A stretch of DNA of 64,000 nucleotides from Isoetes taiwanensis (GCA_021234155.1 JAJEKV010000028.1:4548567-4612566), one strand, 5' to 3'. Counted from the stretch's first letter, positions 12,040 through 22,665 are shown. Numbers and translations: made by a program. The notes: generated by a model not told the origin, from the letters alone.

Positions 12040-12171
12040 TTAAGAAAGATGGTGACCTACTAGACGAACTCGGACGTTAGGAAGAAAACTTGGTAGAGGA
12101 CCTGACAAATTGTTATCTCGAAGATCAAGCACCAGGCCCAGCATATTGTTTGCCTGCAGTTGCATCAGATT
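12040..12171 (-). pseudogene. Leucine-rich-repeat fragment (TMK-like receptor kinase)
   Basis: The minus strand reads LVLDLRDNNLSGPLPSFLP, then NVRVRLVGHHLS and a stop at 12040-12042. The LDL-xNNLSGPLPSF pattern is a plant LRR unit. The continuation resembles the end of a TMK LRR block before its cysteine-rich island. No signal peptide or transmembrane helix is found. Probably the 5' partner of the kinase fragment at 10546-10641. Confidence 0.7.
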
Positions 12172-12247
12172 GGAGCTTCCAGTTATCCGGTTGAAACATC
12201 CGCCATCCAGAACGCAGGTGGCCGCCAGTTTATAGGTCACAAGAGGC

Positions 12248-12347
12248 TTGGAATAGTTACCAGCATATCCTCGGTATATTCCAGCATATACCTAGGTTAC
12301 GCCAGAAACCCACATAAGAGAGAGTTTGCCCCCCTAGGGGCAACCCA
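12248..12347 (+). repeat. Second copy of the SINE-like repeat, opposite orientation
   Basis: The plus strand reads toward GTTTGCCCCCCTAGGGGCAA and then a short A run at 12346-12350, the mirror image of 5100-5200. The stem is TTGCCCC / GGGGCAA. The pair would form a 7.2-kb inverted arrangement around OGG1 and the gene fragments. Confidence 0.55.
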
Positions 12348-12385
12348 AAAATCCCACCTAAGGTTATATTAGCTTTAAAACAAGG

Positions 12386-13256
12386 TGATGTGGGCCCACC
12401 CAATTGGGTGGGCCTTTTCTTATTTAAACAGCTTTCTTAACGCAGAGATGGAAGACGGATAGGCTGTGGCAGATCGAAATGATCTCCAGGGGATCTGAAT
12501 CAACCCAGGACAAGCCAAATTTACATTTTCGGCTCTTGAGCTCCATGAAGAGCCAACCGATTAGGGATTTGGGGCCTTATTTAACAATCTAGGAATTTCA
12601 AGCCAAAGCATGGAATTCTCTGAATCAGTCTTCTATGATTCACATGCATCAAATCTGAGTCAGGGACCTTGTGGCATCGTGGGATATCAGGGATTCCGAG
12701 GGTAAAGGTAGTAGATGTGATTTGATGCGATTGATTGCCCTAGTTTAGTGAAGATCTACTACATTGTATCAGAGCCTGAGTTAGAGGCTGGGATGAAAGA
12801 AGTCAAGGGCGATCTATAAAAGCTGTATGAGACGATAATAAGAATCTTTAACCAAGTTGAAGGGCAGTTTTCTAGAAAGGCAGCAACCGTTTGGAATGGA
12901 CTGAGGCCTTCTTGGAACCATCTCGAAATTGGCTAGAAATTATTCCTTGGCTCTCTAGGATGCCGTTTTGATCATGACATGAGCTGCAGATGATCTGGAG
13001 CAGCAAGATTTGCGATTCCAAAAGCCAAGGGCCCGAAAACTGCAATTTCTCACAGGCCTCGGTTTGCCCCAAAATTTGTTAAGGCAAGTCAGTTGGGGAC
13101 CGAAATGTGCCTGGAAAGAATCTCGAAGGTTTTGATATCTTGTTCTGTGTGTTTCGATAAGGAATAGCCGGTCTGTTTTGTTAAGCTTCGTTGAGTTTTT
13201 GAACTTATGGTTCGTGGCTGATTAAGGGACCCATGATCAGCCAGTTTTATTAATAA
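12386..13256 (+). mobile_element. 5' part of an LTR retrotransposon (LTR, primer site, truncated leader)
   Basis: A candidate LTR runs from TGATGTGGGC at 12386 to CTACTACA at 12763 (about 378 bp, TG...CA). It is followed directly by TTGTATCAGAGCC (12764-12776), one mismatch from the usual initiator-Met tRNA primer-binding site. The LTR starts with a perfect 22-nt palindrome (12393-12414) followed by a T run. Downstream frames up to 13256 are broken by stops and show no clear gag. The second LTR is not in the window, so the element is truncated; its right limit coincides with the Helitron end at 13257. Confidence 0.65.
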
Positions 13257-13765
13257 CTAGTTACGGTGCCCAGCGTTGCTGGGCAGAATATGCAACATTG
13301 CCATAAGATGGAACTTGTAGATATAAGAACCTGCTAATAGTAAACTAAGTCATATTTTAAACATGACATACATGTTTATACCAAGTTGCATTTTACACAA
13401 ATGTATGTGGCATGGATGTTCTGTAATTACTCTTCTCCAACATAAATTCACTTCTAACTTTGAATGTGATAACGTCACCTTCTAATTTTGAAGTTTTTAG
13501 CAACCAATTTGCAAATATGCTACATTAACACTTTCATTCCTACAAATATCTAACTTTGAAGTTCTTAGCAACCAATTTGCCATATATGTTACACTAATAC
13601 ATTGAGTTTTAAGCATAAGGCATTTTACTTTCTATGAATACTTATGCATTAAATATGTAGCATTATAACAGGGGTTTTTTTTTGTGATTTTATACGCTTT
13701 TCGGCATGGTTTTCATATGATTTCATGGGCGTATTGCACGAGGCATACTAATCAGTATATCTAGA
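13257..13765 (-). mobile_element. Small non-autonomous Helitron
   Basis: On the minus strand the right end begins TCTAGATATACTGATTAG (5' TC end at 13765). The left end is a perfect hairpin CCCAGC-AAC-GCTGGG (13269-13283), an 8-nt spacer, then CTAG (13257-13260) followed by a host T. This is the plant Helitron 3' signature. The element is about 509 bp with no helicase or other gene. The flanking GTGCAC at the 5' end is shared with the second copy at 16235-16340, so the 5' boundary could shift by about 6 bases. Confidence 0.75.
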
Positions 13766-14000
13766 GTGCACTCCGCATTTTTATTGTCTAAATTCCATAT
13801 CCTCAATAGTTTACCCGTTTTTATTTTTATTCCTCTATTTTTTTTAATAAGCCATACATGAAGCATCGAGATGTTTCATTTTAGGGTTATTCTAGGGTTA
13901 GCTGAAGCATTCTCTGTCTCTTGTCTCAGGTATGCAGGTGCTGCGGGTTCGAGGTTCTGTGTGTTTTCTTGGTTCTGTTTTCCGTGTGTTCTTGGGGAGA
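13766..14000. other. Spacer, nothing recognised
   Basis: T-rich sequence between the small Helitron and the methylesterase fragment. No feature supported. Confidence 0.3.
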
Positions 14001-14093
14001 AAATTTGTGTTGGTTCACGGATCCGACCATGGCGCCTGGTGCCGGTACAAGCTCATTGATCGGCTACAACGCCAAGGCCACACCGCCATAGCG
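14001..14093 (+). pseudogene. Methylesterase / hydroxynitrile-lyase family alpha/beta-hydrolase fragment
   Basis: The plus strand reads KFVLVHGSDHGAWCRYKLID followed by RLQRQGHTAIA and a stop at 14094. This matches the first exon of plant MES proteins (FVLVHG...HGAWCWYKL), including the HG oxyanion-side motif after the first beta strand. The nucleophile Ser elbow and the rest of the fold are absent. A single captured or degenerate exon. Confidence 0.8.
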
Positions 14094-14920
14094 TAGATCT
14101 ATATGGTTCCGGTGTTCATCAAGGCCATACATTTCATCATTCCTTTTGTGGCTGTTCTTTCTTCCTAAACCTAGGTTTCATTGCTGATTAGGTCATATTA
14201 ATTAGTCACAGTATGGGCGGGTTAGCAGCGACTAAGGTCATGGAGCTTTTTCCTCAAAAATTGTTGCCTCTGTTTTTATCTGCTCTACAATGCTTCGTTC
14301 TGGAACCTACCAAACACTGGAAACAAAGTTTGCATGACAGGGTCCAATAATAGTGGTTGTTGGAGAAAACTATACTGGGTCTGGGGCCAGATCTATATAT
14401 ATGAATTTCTCTTTTTTTCTGCTTCCTTCTCAACGAGTCCGAAATGTCTGACACAGCCCCGTGAGTATGCTATGCTGCCATTTTTGCTTGTATTTTCTTT
14501 CAGTTGTAGGATCTACATATTTAACACTTGGATTTCTTGCAGGCCTCGAATTACAGTTTGCGTTCGGGGTAAGCGTGACTATCTTTGTTGACATGTGTCG
14601 AGGTATGCGGTTTCAAAGGAGGAAGAATACCCATGGTTTATACCTTGTTGTCTTCACCCAGAGAATTTTCTGAGCTGAGTTTTGCAAGTTGAATGAAGGA
14701 TTTTAACGTTCGATTTTGAAGCATAAGATAAGATTTGTTGAATTACATGCGGACATGGAGAGCTAGCATAGTGGAATGCATTGCCATGGCGATCTTTGTG
14801 TTTGGCAAACATCACAAGCATATTTGTGGGCATAGAGCGATTGCAGGCTCACCCCTAGCAGCAATAAGCATCTGCATTACTTCATGATTGCATTCTTGAT
14901 CATGGCGGCGAGGTCAGCGG
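14094..14920. other. Spacer with a possible aquaporin first-exon remnant
   Basis: Around 14540-14610 the plus strand encodes a segment (LQFAFGVSVTIFVDMC) resembling the helix before the first NPA loop of aquaporins, upstream of the clearer aquaporin fragment at 14921. The match is weak. Nothing else is recognised. Confidence 0.3.
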
Positions 14921-15100
14921 GGAGGAGGCCATCTTAATCCTTGCATCACAACATTGATAATGTTGGCTGGCCGCGCGACTCCGGCCCAGGTCATCCTCCT
15001 CATAATAGGCCAATTCATCGGCTCGGTTCTGGGATCTTTATCCATCAAAGCCATAGCTCCAGATCTAGCTCATAAACATCTTCTTGGGGGTTGCATAATC
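14921..15100 (+). pseudogene. Aquaporin (MIP family) fragment with an NPC motif
   Basis: The plus strand reads GGHLNPCITTLIMLAGRATP, then AQVILLIIGQFIGSVLG, the first NPA half-helix and following transmembrane helix of a plant aquaporin with NPC in place of NPA. The preceding bases encode a V-S-G-like run one base out of frame, suggesting a frameshift. Similarity fades after about 15100 and the second NPA is absent. The subfamily (SIP, XIP or other) cannot be fixed. Confidence 0.7.
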
Positions 15101-15786
15101 AACACCCTTCTCTGCAGTAGATGCCCCATTTCAATTCCGACCTCTCTGGCCAAGGATTTGGGTTTCATAATAGCTAGGCTCCTTTCTACTTTTCTCACAT
15201 TTCAATGTCTGCATCCTTTCACTATTTGCCCCATTTATTGCACCTATAGTAGTACCAATGGTTTGAGGAATGCTGGTATTTAAGGTTCATTTTCTTACTT
15301 AAAAGCAGCAACTAGTCTTTTTATTGTTGTCAATGATGCAACTAGTTTTTAAGTGTTTGTGGTCTTTAGTGTACGTTAATAAATCTTTTCTTCGGTTCCT
15401 ACCTAGTGTCATAGTTCTCTTTTTATTTTGTATTAAAAGACAGGAGACTAGCTTGTGCCTTTTCTACCATTATAAATGGTTGCCTAACCCAAAGCTATAT
15501 GCATGTATGGATGTATGCAACTTGGAGAACGAGGATTTAACTGTTTGTTCATTATTAATAAATTCTATTATTACATGCAACCTCAGGTATTAATATTGGT
15601 ATTGGTATAATATTATATGTCTAATTCTATGCAATGTTTTCGTTTCTATAATTTGAGCACCTCTAGTTTGTTAGATTTGTGAGGCTATGATATACCATCC
15701 ATCATTAGAGTATTAGGTAATGTCTATATGTACACCCCTACACTATCCTTAAGGCCCCGAAGGGGCCAAAAAATTTTTTAGTTAAC
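15101..15786. other. AT-rich spacer with one GC hairpin
   Basis: No gene is recognised. A perfect hairpin GGCCCC-GAA-GGGGCC lies at 15753-15767, followed by A6T6 and TTAG, just before the foldback element. Confidence 0.35.
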
Positions 15787-16234
15787 ACAAACCATTGACA
15801 CACAACTAACATTATTAACATAAACCATTGCATTTGACACATTTAAATTAAAATCCCCCTTAAACCCCCTTTGGTTTGGGTGCATATTCACACGGGGGGT
15901 TACGTAGGGCAGCGAGAGCCTCAAAAAATTTACAATGCATGTACAAAATTAATACCATTAAGTACATTCTCTCAAATCTTATAGTATTTTGAAAATTTTA
16001 ATATACAGTATACAAGAACTTGTACATGCATACCCCACAAACGAGGATCGCTATGTACGGTCCAGATCTTGGAATAAAGGGCAAATATGCCCATCCGACA
16101 GCTCTCGTTGTCCGAAGTAACCCCCCGTGTGAATATGCACCCAAACCAAAGGGGGTTTAAGGGGGATTTTAATTTAAATGTGTCAAATGCAATGGTTTAT
16201 GTTAATAATGTTAGTTGTGTGTCAATGGTTTGTC
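15787..16234. mobile_element. Foldback element with long terminal inverted repeats
   Basis: About 448 bp. The left arm starts acaaaccattgacacacaac at 15786; its near-perfect reverse complement ends at about 16232. The arms match almost base for base for about 115 bp, then imperfectly for another 15-20 bp, leaving a core of about 185 bp with no coding capacity. The arms contain ttaaaccccctttggtttgg. No clear target-site duplication is seen, so the superfamily is unassigned. It abuts the start of the second Helitron 5'-end copy. Confidence 0.85.
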
Positions 16235-16340
16235 TAGCATTATAACAGGGGTTTTTTTGTGATTTTATACGTTTTGTGGCATGGTTTTTATATGATTTCA
16301 TGGGCGTATTGCACGAGGCATACTAATCAGTATATCTAGA
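16235..16340 (-). repeat. Second copy of the Helitron 5' end
   Basis: About 105 bp matching 13660-13765 at roughly 90% identity, both in the same orientation, from gcattataacagggg to catactaatcagtatatc. On the minus strand it starts TCTAGATATACTGATTAG, as in the 13257-13765 Helitron. Its interior is cut by the foldback element and its 3' end is not identified. Confidence 0.7.
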
Positions 16341-17258
16341 GTGCACACTGGATTCTCATATTTGAATGGCATTTTATCTATGGTTTTGCAATGGTTTTGC
16401 CTTGCATGTTTTTGTTCCTTAAAAACTTAATTAAGTTAATTTTATGAAGGCCATGCAAGCAACGAGGCATTCAACTTTAGGGTTCGACTTTAGGGTTCGT
16501 GGAGTGAAGGGGATTTAGAGGACCATTTCCGGCAGTTTTTTCTCTTCAATCCTTTTTGTTGGTTTTCTCAATACAGCCTCGTCAACTTCTCCATATGTGG
16601 TGCATTCATTTTTGGTGCAGAGTATCTATGCTCTGACGTTCTGCTCACACATGCATGCTTTCTTCTTGCTGAAGTTGGTTATTGGTATCGGGCCCAAAGT
16701 TGAGTGATGCAGAAGATACAGGGTACATGGAGATGGAAATGGACTCCAGCCCAATAAGGTTTCTGCAATCCGTGCTGCGGCGATTTGCTTCGTCACATGG
16801 GTTGCACGCATATTTCACTCAACAGAAAAATGATGCCTGTAAAGCCATGTGTGATGATCATGTTTGTGTTGTTGATTCTTTTGGGAAGTCTTGCCAGAAT
16901 ATCAAGTAAGAAACTCTGGGATTAAAACTCGGTTATTGCAGATTGCAGATCGCTGGCTTGGCTTTGTGTGTTGCATTAGATTCCATTGCCAGCTGCATCG
17001 AAAAATAATCAGATGTCCTTAAGAGCTCAATTACAACAAATAGTTGATACCATCCATGTTTTGTCTGGTTCTTTTGGACTGAACTTTACATTGTAAATGA
17101 GAAGGGTTGGCATCCAAAAGATATAAATGCGGTGATTCTCCAAGGTTGGAGAAAGCAGAGAATTTTATTTGGACTTTATGTATTTATTTACTCTCAAGCT
17201 TTCAGGTAAACTTGCAGCTGCAGACATGAAGTGACAGCATGATGTTACGTTGTTCTAT
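16341..17258. other. Spacer upstream of the ClpC fragment
   Basis: A 75-residue open frame at 16682-16909 (+) matches no family I recognise and has no supporting splice or promoter evidence. The rest is non-coding. Confidence 0.35.
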
Positions 17259-17455
17259 CTCATTGATGAAGCAGGATCCCGTGTTCATCTACGGCATGCA
17301 CAGGTCAGTTAATCAGATCAATTTGTAATGGTTTGTGTGTTGGGAAAATTCGTTTGTGCATATAGCTACCCGAAGAGGCTCGAGAGCTTGATAAGGAGCT
17401 ACGGCAAATAACCAAAGAGAAAAATGAAGCTGTTCGAAGTCAAGACTTTGAGAAG
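17259..17455 (+). pseudogene. Chloroplast-type ClpC (Hsp100) fragment, two exon pieces with intron kept
   Basis: Positions 17259-17303 encode LIDEAGSRVHLRHAQ; a 62-nt intron (GTCAGT at 17304 to TATAG at 17365) follows; 17366-17455 encode [20 protein letters not shown], then [10 protein letters not shown] and a stop. This is the ClpC segment after the first AAA+ module leading into the middle domain, almost unchanged from functional proteins. The kept intron shows capture at DNA level and not by retroposition. Both ends are cut off. It lies just inside a Helitron 3' end, the usual place for captured host sequence. Confidence 0.92.
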
Positions 17456-17480
17456 TAATTGTCAGAGAGTATATATATGT

Positions 17481-17508
17481 CTGGCATCGCCGGGCGCCTT
17501 TTTCTAGT
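17481..17508 (+). mobile_element. Helitron 3' terminus
   Basis: Hairpin CTGGC-ATC-GCCGG (one G.T pair) at 17481-17493, a 10-nt spacer gcgccttttt, CTAG at 17504-17507, then host T. It resembles the terminus at 13257-13283 in sequence (GCYGGGC-RCC...CTAG) but points the other way. The matching 5' TC end was not found, so the length of this element, which probably carries the ClpC fragment, is open. Confidence 0.75.
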
Positions 17509-19499
17509 GTTTCTTAACACTAGAGTCGTCACATGATGTACCAGAAAAGGTGCATTTGCACTGTTTGCTTTAAAATTCATATAAAATCAAAGGTTCAATA
17601 ATCAGTCAAACCCTTCTTATGTGTTAATATATAGTAGTCATATTGCATGGAAAAAATACCTAAAAATCTATTGGTCCCCGTTTATGAGAGTTACACTTAG
17701 GTAAACGCAAGGGGGTCAAGTCTGCTTTGCTTTATGTTTAGATAAAGTAAAACTGTCTTAGTAAAAAGATTTTTTTGATTTTTTTCATTATTTTTGTATT
17801 TTTCTTCACGAGTTAGAGAGTAAAACACAAAAAACTGCATCTCAATCCGAGATCTGAGAAGGGAGATAGGGTTGTTTGAATCTGGCAGGGGTCAAAACTG
17901 TTGTTTGACTTCTGTGAACCAATACTAGTTTCCAGAAAGCTGTTCCCAAATCAAATCTCTAACTTTTGTAAGGAAATGAATTTTGACCTAAAAATTCGAA
18001 TATAAGTGGTAGACAACTTGCTTTATCTAAGAAAAATGTCCATTAGCCTTAATGATAAAGTTTTGATTTTCTTTTATTTTTTTTTACAAGTGACTGATAA
18101 CTTATGTCTATATAGGAGTAAAATGATTCAAATTCATCCTCCAAAAAATCCATAATATAGAATCACTCTAAAAACAAACACGTTAAAAAAGCACATCGTT
18201 TGTTCACAATAAATCAAGAAAGGTTTCCTGGGACCATTACTGGTCCACCTGCTTTTTAAAATTAAGAACTCCCTCATCTTAATCGATTTCAGTTTCAATT
18301 GTGGGATATAAGCACCTCATGAATCACTCCATTCATTAAAAATAATCAATGTTCATTATCTTGAGGTTTAGAGTAAACTTTCTAGTGTCCATTCCAAGTT
18401 ATCTGTTAGATTACGTGTTCCGTGGATTTCATAAACCTATGCATTGAATGGTAAACTCAAAACTTGTATTTTCAAACTTCTCAAGTTGTAGAAGTAATGC
18501 AAAAGAATGAAGAACAAATATAAAAAGCTATAACTATGAAAAATAAAGGTAGACTGCTATGTCTGTTTCCTACTGTTAGTCCACATGGCTTAGGATTATT
18601 CAAAAAGCCAGAACATCATCATCTTAATTGGTTTTAAACTCCCCTTAAGAATATATATTCCATGTATAGTATTCTATTTGAAAAAATTAGTTGGTTGCTA
18701 GAATTGCCTTATTTAATGGTAATGTTCAAGCACAAGCAAATTGAACCTATATGAATCTCCACTCATTCTTCGAAAAATTATGTTAGAGAAGGTAGAAAAT
18801 CACCATATCATTGTATAAGTGACAAATGAACAATAAATAGAGTTTGTAATGATACTTAAAGAGATATACTTCTATACCCAATTCATCTAATTGTGGACCA
18901 TAATGGTCCATGCCTATTTATATTCATGTCTTACATATAGTAGTATAGTCCATAAAAATTATAGTCTATCATGAAAGACAAGTTAAAGTTACTATTATTA
19001 TACATAAAATAAGAACTCCTAAGTAGCAAACACGTGTCCTAAGTTTATGATAGTAAAAAATAAGAAGATTTCATCGTATGTTTTGCATTAAGACGATACA
19101 AACTATATTTTGAACTTGTATCACATGTTTTGTCAATCATGAGTTGAAAAAGAATGTTACCTTGCTTTAAAATATGGCAAGCCTAAGAACAAACTAGAAA
19201 TTGTCCATTTCTATTTGAAACCAAATCTTCTACATAATGTGTTACTTTTAACATAAGATTCATGTCTATGTTGCCAAGCAAGGGTCACATTCATTAAAAA
19301 ATATTGCCTATCATAAAAGATGAGTTTTTTGTACTATTACCTTAACTAAGCTCCAATTTTATGTAATGGCAACCACTTATAAATATAGAATAGAATAGAA
19401 TAGAATAGAATAGAACATGATTTTATCGTCCATGGAGACCAACTGGCCTATGGGACCCAAGTGCAAAGAGAGAGCAGCAGGCGTATTACTACTACGGGA
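17509..19499. other. AT-rich gene-free region
   Basis: No gene, RNA gene or mobile element is recognised. A pentanucleotide microsatellite lies at its right end. Confidence 0.4.
19386..19415. repeat. Microsatellite (TAGAA)6
   Basis: Six perfect pentamers. On the minus strand it lies just past the 3' side of the LINE, so it could be that element's simple-repeat tail; about 85 bp of unassigned sequence separates them. Confidence 0.9.
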
Positions 19500-22400
19500 T
19501 TAAAAACCCCCCCCAAGGGTTTCGGGGAAAACCTTAGTAGCAATAAGGATTGCGACATACCGCATGATTATATACATAAGCACAAGTACATCCGAGGTTA
19601 ATGCCGGACGGGGGCACAAGCTGAGTCCGGCGTATCCATTACCTCCCGGAGGTCTGATCCCAACAAGCCCTGAGGAGGCCGTGCTCGGTAGCTCATGCAG
19701 GGGCCCGATGGGGCACAACTAACCCGAGCATACCGAGCCCGGATATGCTCGATGCCCGAACGAGCACGGAGGGCGTGACTTTCATCCTCAATGGCCTCGT
19801 TGGCAGACTGACGGACTCTGTCCTCACGCGGCTCCCGAATCCATCTCCCCTGTCTCAATGCGGAGGTGGTGTGCACACTGTGCAAATGGAAGCAATCACC
19901 TGGCGCTTTTCATGGGTAGATGGGTGCGCAGTAGTGGTGTGGGCCCCTCGTGAGCATGGGATTAACTTTGTTGTCGATAATTTGCCACCTTGACTTTGTG
20001 CCGGGGCCTCTGCATCCCAAAGCTTGGCCATGAAGCAAGCATCAAATCGCTTGCTTCAAAGGCGTAGCGTTCGCCGGTGTATGCACCGGTCCCACATCGT
20101 GTGCTCGCACATTCCATCGCGAGAACCACCGGGCTTGCTTGTCTTTCCAAGACTTTGAGTATTTGCGGGCCCATCGCCTTTGCCAAAGCAAAAAGGGCGG
20201 TAGGGCTTCATCCATAGCCACCACCTTCAAGTAAATAATGTGATGTTCGGTAGCGAGCCCTCTGTAATGGAAGGAAGCCCGTCTCACGGAGCAAGATCCG
20301 ATATGGGACCGTGGATTTCACTCCCGGTGCCCGGGCCAAGAAGGCCTATACGTACTGCTCTAGATCGTTCCAAGTGGTGAGGGATATCACCGGCCCCCAC
20401 ACTTCTGCCCCATAGAGGAGGACCCGGTTCAACCAAGGCCCACGAACAAGTGTGCTGGTGACCCCATGCATCTGACTACGCCTGTGGATGTTGTTTTGCA
20501 TTGCATCTGGGGCTTTCCGACTGCGGTGACCCTTAACGATGGATGCATCCGGTGTGTGGTAGTAGAAAACTCAATGCCCAAATACTTATAAGATCGAGCC
20601 ACCTCCACTATCTGCCCTGGTAAGTGAATGAGGGAAGGCGTGGATGCCGGGATGATGGGACGGCCCAGCACCCTCGTCTTGGCCAAGTTAACTCTCATGC
20701 GGTGAATTGGCAGAAAGTGTCCAAAGCATCCGGTGGCGTTGCATGTCCTCTGGGGTATATCGCGGCAGGTCAACATCATCGGCATATATGAGTTGCGGAT
20801 TATGTGGTGCATTAGCGGCGCCTCCTCCCCCCGTGCTCGGCTAGCCATTCTTCTAGGCTGGTCAATGTACAAGCCAAGAGCGTTGGGGATAGAGGAGCAG
20901 CCACAGCACCCCAATGCTACAACAACGGGCTCCCCGGCGGTGTGAGGCGGCCAGGAGCAAGCCTCATTATAATGCGTATATAGCATTACGCAAGTCGACG
21001 GGGGTCCCCAATTTTGTCTCAATCGTCCCACAACTTATCACGAGGCACCTTTGTGTCAAAGCCTTTGCGAAATCCACAAAGCAGCAATTACAAGTTCTGG
21101 CGTTGATTCGGCTATCCTCTATGAGTGTTCGCAGAGTGAAGATATGGTCAATAGTAGAATGCGGGGCGAAGCACACTGCGTGAGAGCCCGCACTTCTCCA
21201 TCCTCGCCCAAAGTGTCGATCATTTGCTCAAGAATCTCGGCAAGCAACTTGGCAAAGACAGAACTAACCATAATGGTGCGATAGTTGGCTGGGCTGTGGG
21301 GGTCCCCGCTTTGTATATGGGCACAACTCTCACGGGTAGTCGGTCGCGGGGAAGCCTTCTTGCAATGCTACGTTGAAGAGTGATGTGAGAACCGGCACCA
21401 TTGGGGGCCGGCCCCTTGAGAAGCTCCGCACGCATACCATCATCCAAATTTTTGCCTTCGGATTAGGCTAGGCGTTGCGGGCCCATTATGACATCCCCTT
21501 CGGTAATGACCGATTGCTAGGCACTGTCTGAGTGATGGTATTTGCTGGCTTCCCATTGGGTCATCACAGCTGGCGCAAGTATCTCACCCATATTTCGGGG
21601 TAATATTTCACGTGGGAACATGCGGGCTTACTCAAGACCTTTCTCCGAAGGCCCTAGGGTGGCGGTCTAGTAGACCAAACATCATTCTTTGGTGCTCGCA
21701 AGGTACACGGCTTTCTTGGTCTTGAGGAAGGGCGGTATTAATGAGGGACGACTGCTTGACGGCGAATGGTGGAGTCCCGGCACTTGGCGGAGCCATCGTT
21801 TGAGTTCGACATTAGATCATCGAACGGTGATTGCGGGGAAGGTGGTTGCAGCCCCGTGGATCGTCGAGTGGCCTCTCCCAAAGCATATGTCCCCTACCCT
21901 CGGAAGAGCTGGTTCCGGTGGGCGTTCTTTGTTGAAGTGTGGGGGGCTGCGGCCTCGGCGGCTCATGCTCAAGCATCCTCGCATAGACCGCCGCATGATC
22001 ATAGTCGAGGCATAACCCGTGGTACATGGGGTGTTGGGGCAATGGGTGCTTTCGGTTGGCACGCCAATCTATCTGCAAACGGTGATGGTGAGGAGTCTAC
22101 TTCCTCGTCTCGGCCACTGTCCGGAACCGCCAGGCGAGTGATCAAGTGTAGGCATTGCTTTCGATGCTTGCATGCGTAATCCACCACACCGGTGCCGCCC
22201 CACGGTTCTCCACGTCTACAAGTGAAGCGGTGGAGGGGCGACCTTTGTGCTAGCCCATTGCAAATGACCAGGTCAAAGATATTGCCCGACAGCGGCGGAA
22301 ATACGCGGCCATACCGTGTCACAGGCGTCATCGGCGCCCTTGGCCAAACCATCTCTGCGGGATCCATTTGCAACACATCCTCAGCTAGAGGTGCGAATTT

Positions 22401-22665
22401 TGGGATTTGCTCTGCCCCTGTGCGCGCATTGAAATCTCCAAGCAACATGACCTTGCCCAATTGTCTGTACTGCTGTATGTCATCATATAGATCGACATAG
22501 GGCTCCTGCCTGTCCACATCCAAGTGCGTGTGGTAAAAGTTGCTCTCAGCATGTGGGAAGTAGCAAGCCGCCACAAAGAGAGGGCTGCCATCGCTGTTCT
22601 GCACTCGTACCCAGAGGTATCTGTTGTGCCTGTCTGCCTTGCATAGGGAGACCGATTGGGCCAAG
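19500..22665 (-). mobile_element. Degenerate LINE (AP-endonuclease and reverse transcriptase)
   Basis: The endonuclease frame (21999-22664) contains LLGDFNARTG and VVDYA, typical LINE EEP-nuclease motifs. Next come RT pieces in several frames: VPIYKAGTP (near 21320), STIDHIFTLRTLIEDSR then NCCFVDFAKA (about 21030-21150), GLYIDQ, the catalytic YADD (coding bases 20775-20786), MRVNLAKTRVL and YKYLGIEFS. The C-terminal part has LLYGAEVWGP near 20410. Each block needs a frame change, so the element is dead. The 5' end stops exactly where a CACTA terminus starts (22666), with the reading frame open to the junction. No target-site duplication was identified. Confidence 0.88.

Noticed and set aside
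5100-12347. A 7.2-kb DNA transposon carrying OGG1, bounded by the opposed repeats
   Set aside because: No target-site duplication flanks the pair, the repeats have A tails, and no transposase is present. Two independent short insertions explain it better.
16470-16500. Two tttagggtt-like strings resembling plant telomere repeat
   Set aside because: Only two imperfect copies separated by other sequence; not a telomeric tract.
16682-16909. 75-codon plus-strand frame in the Helitron-rich region
   Set aside because: No recognised family, promoter or splice support; it could be a captured exon but I cannot show it.
17259-17455. Transfer of ClpC from the plastid genome
   Set aside because: ClpC is nuclear-encoded in land plants and this piece keeps a spliceosomal-type intron, so it derives from a nuclear gene.
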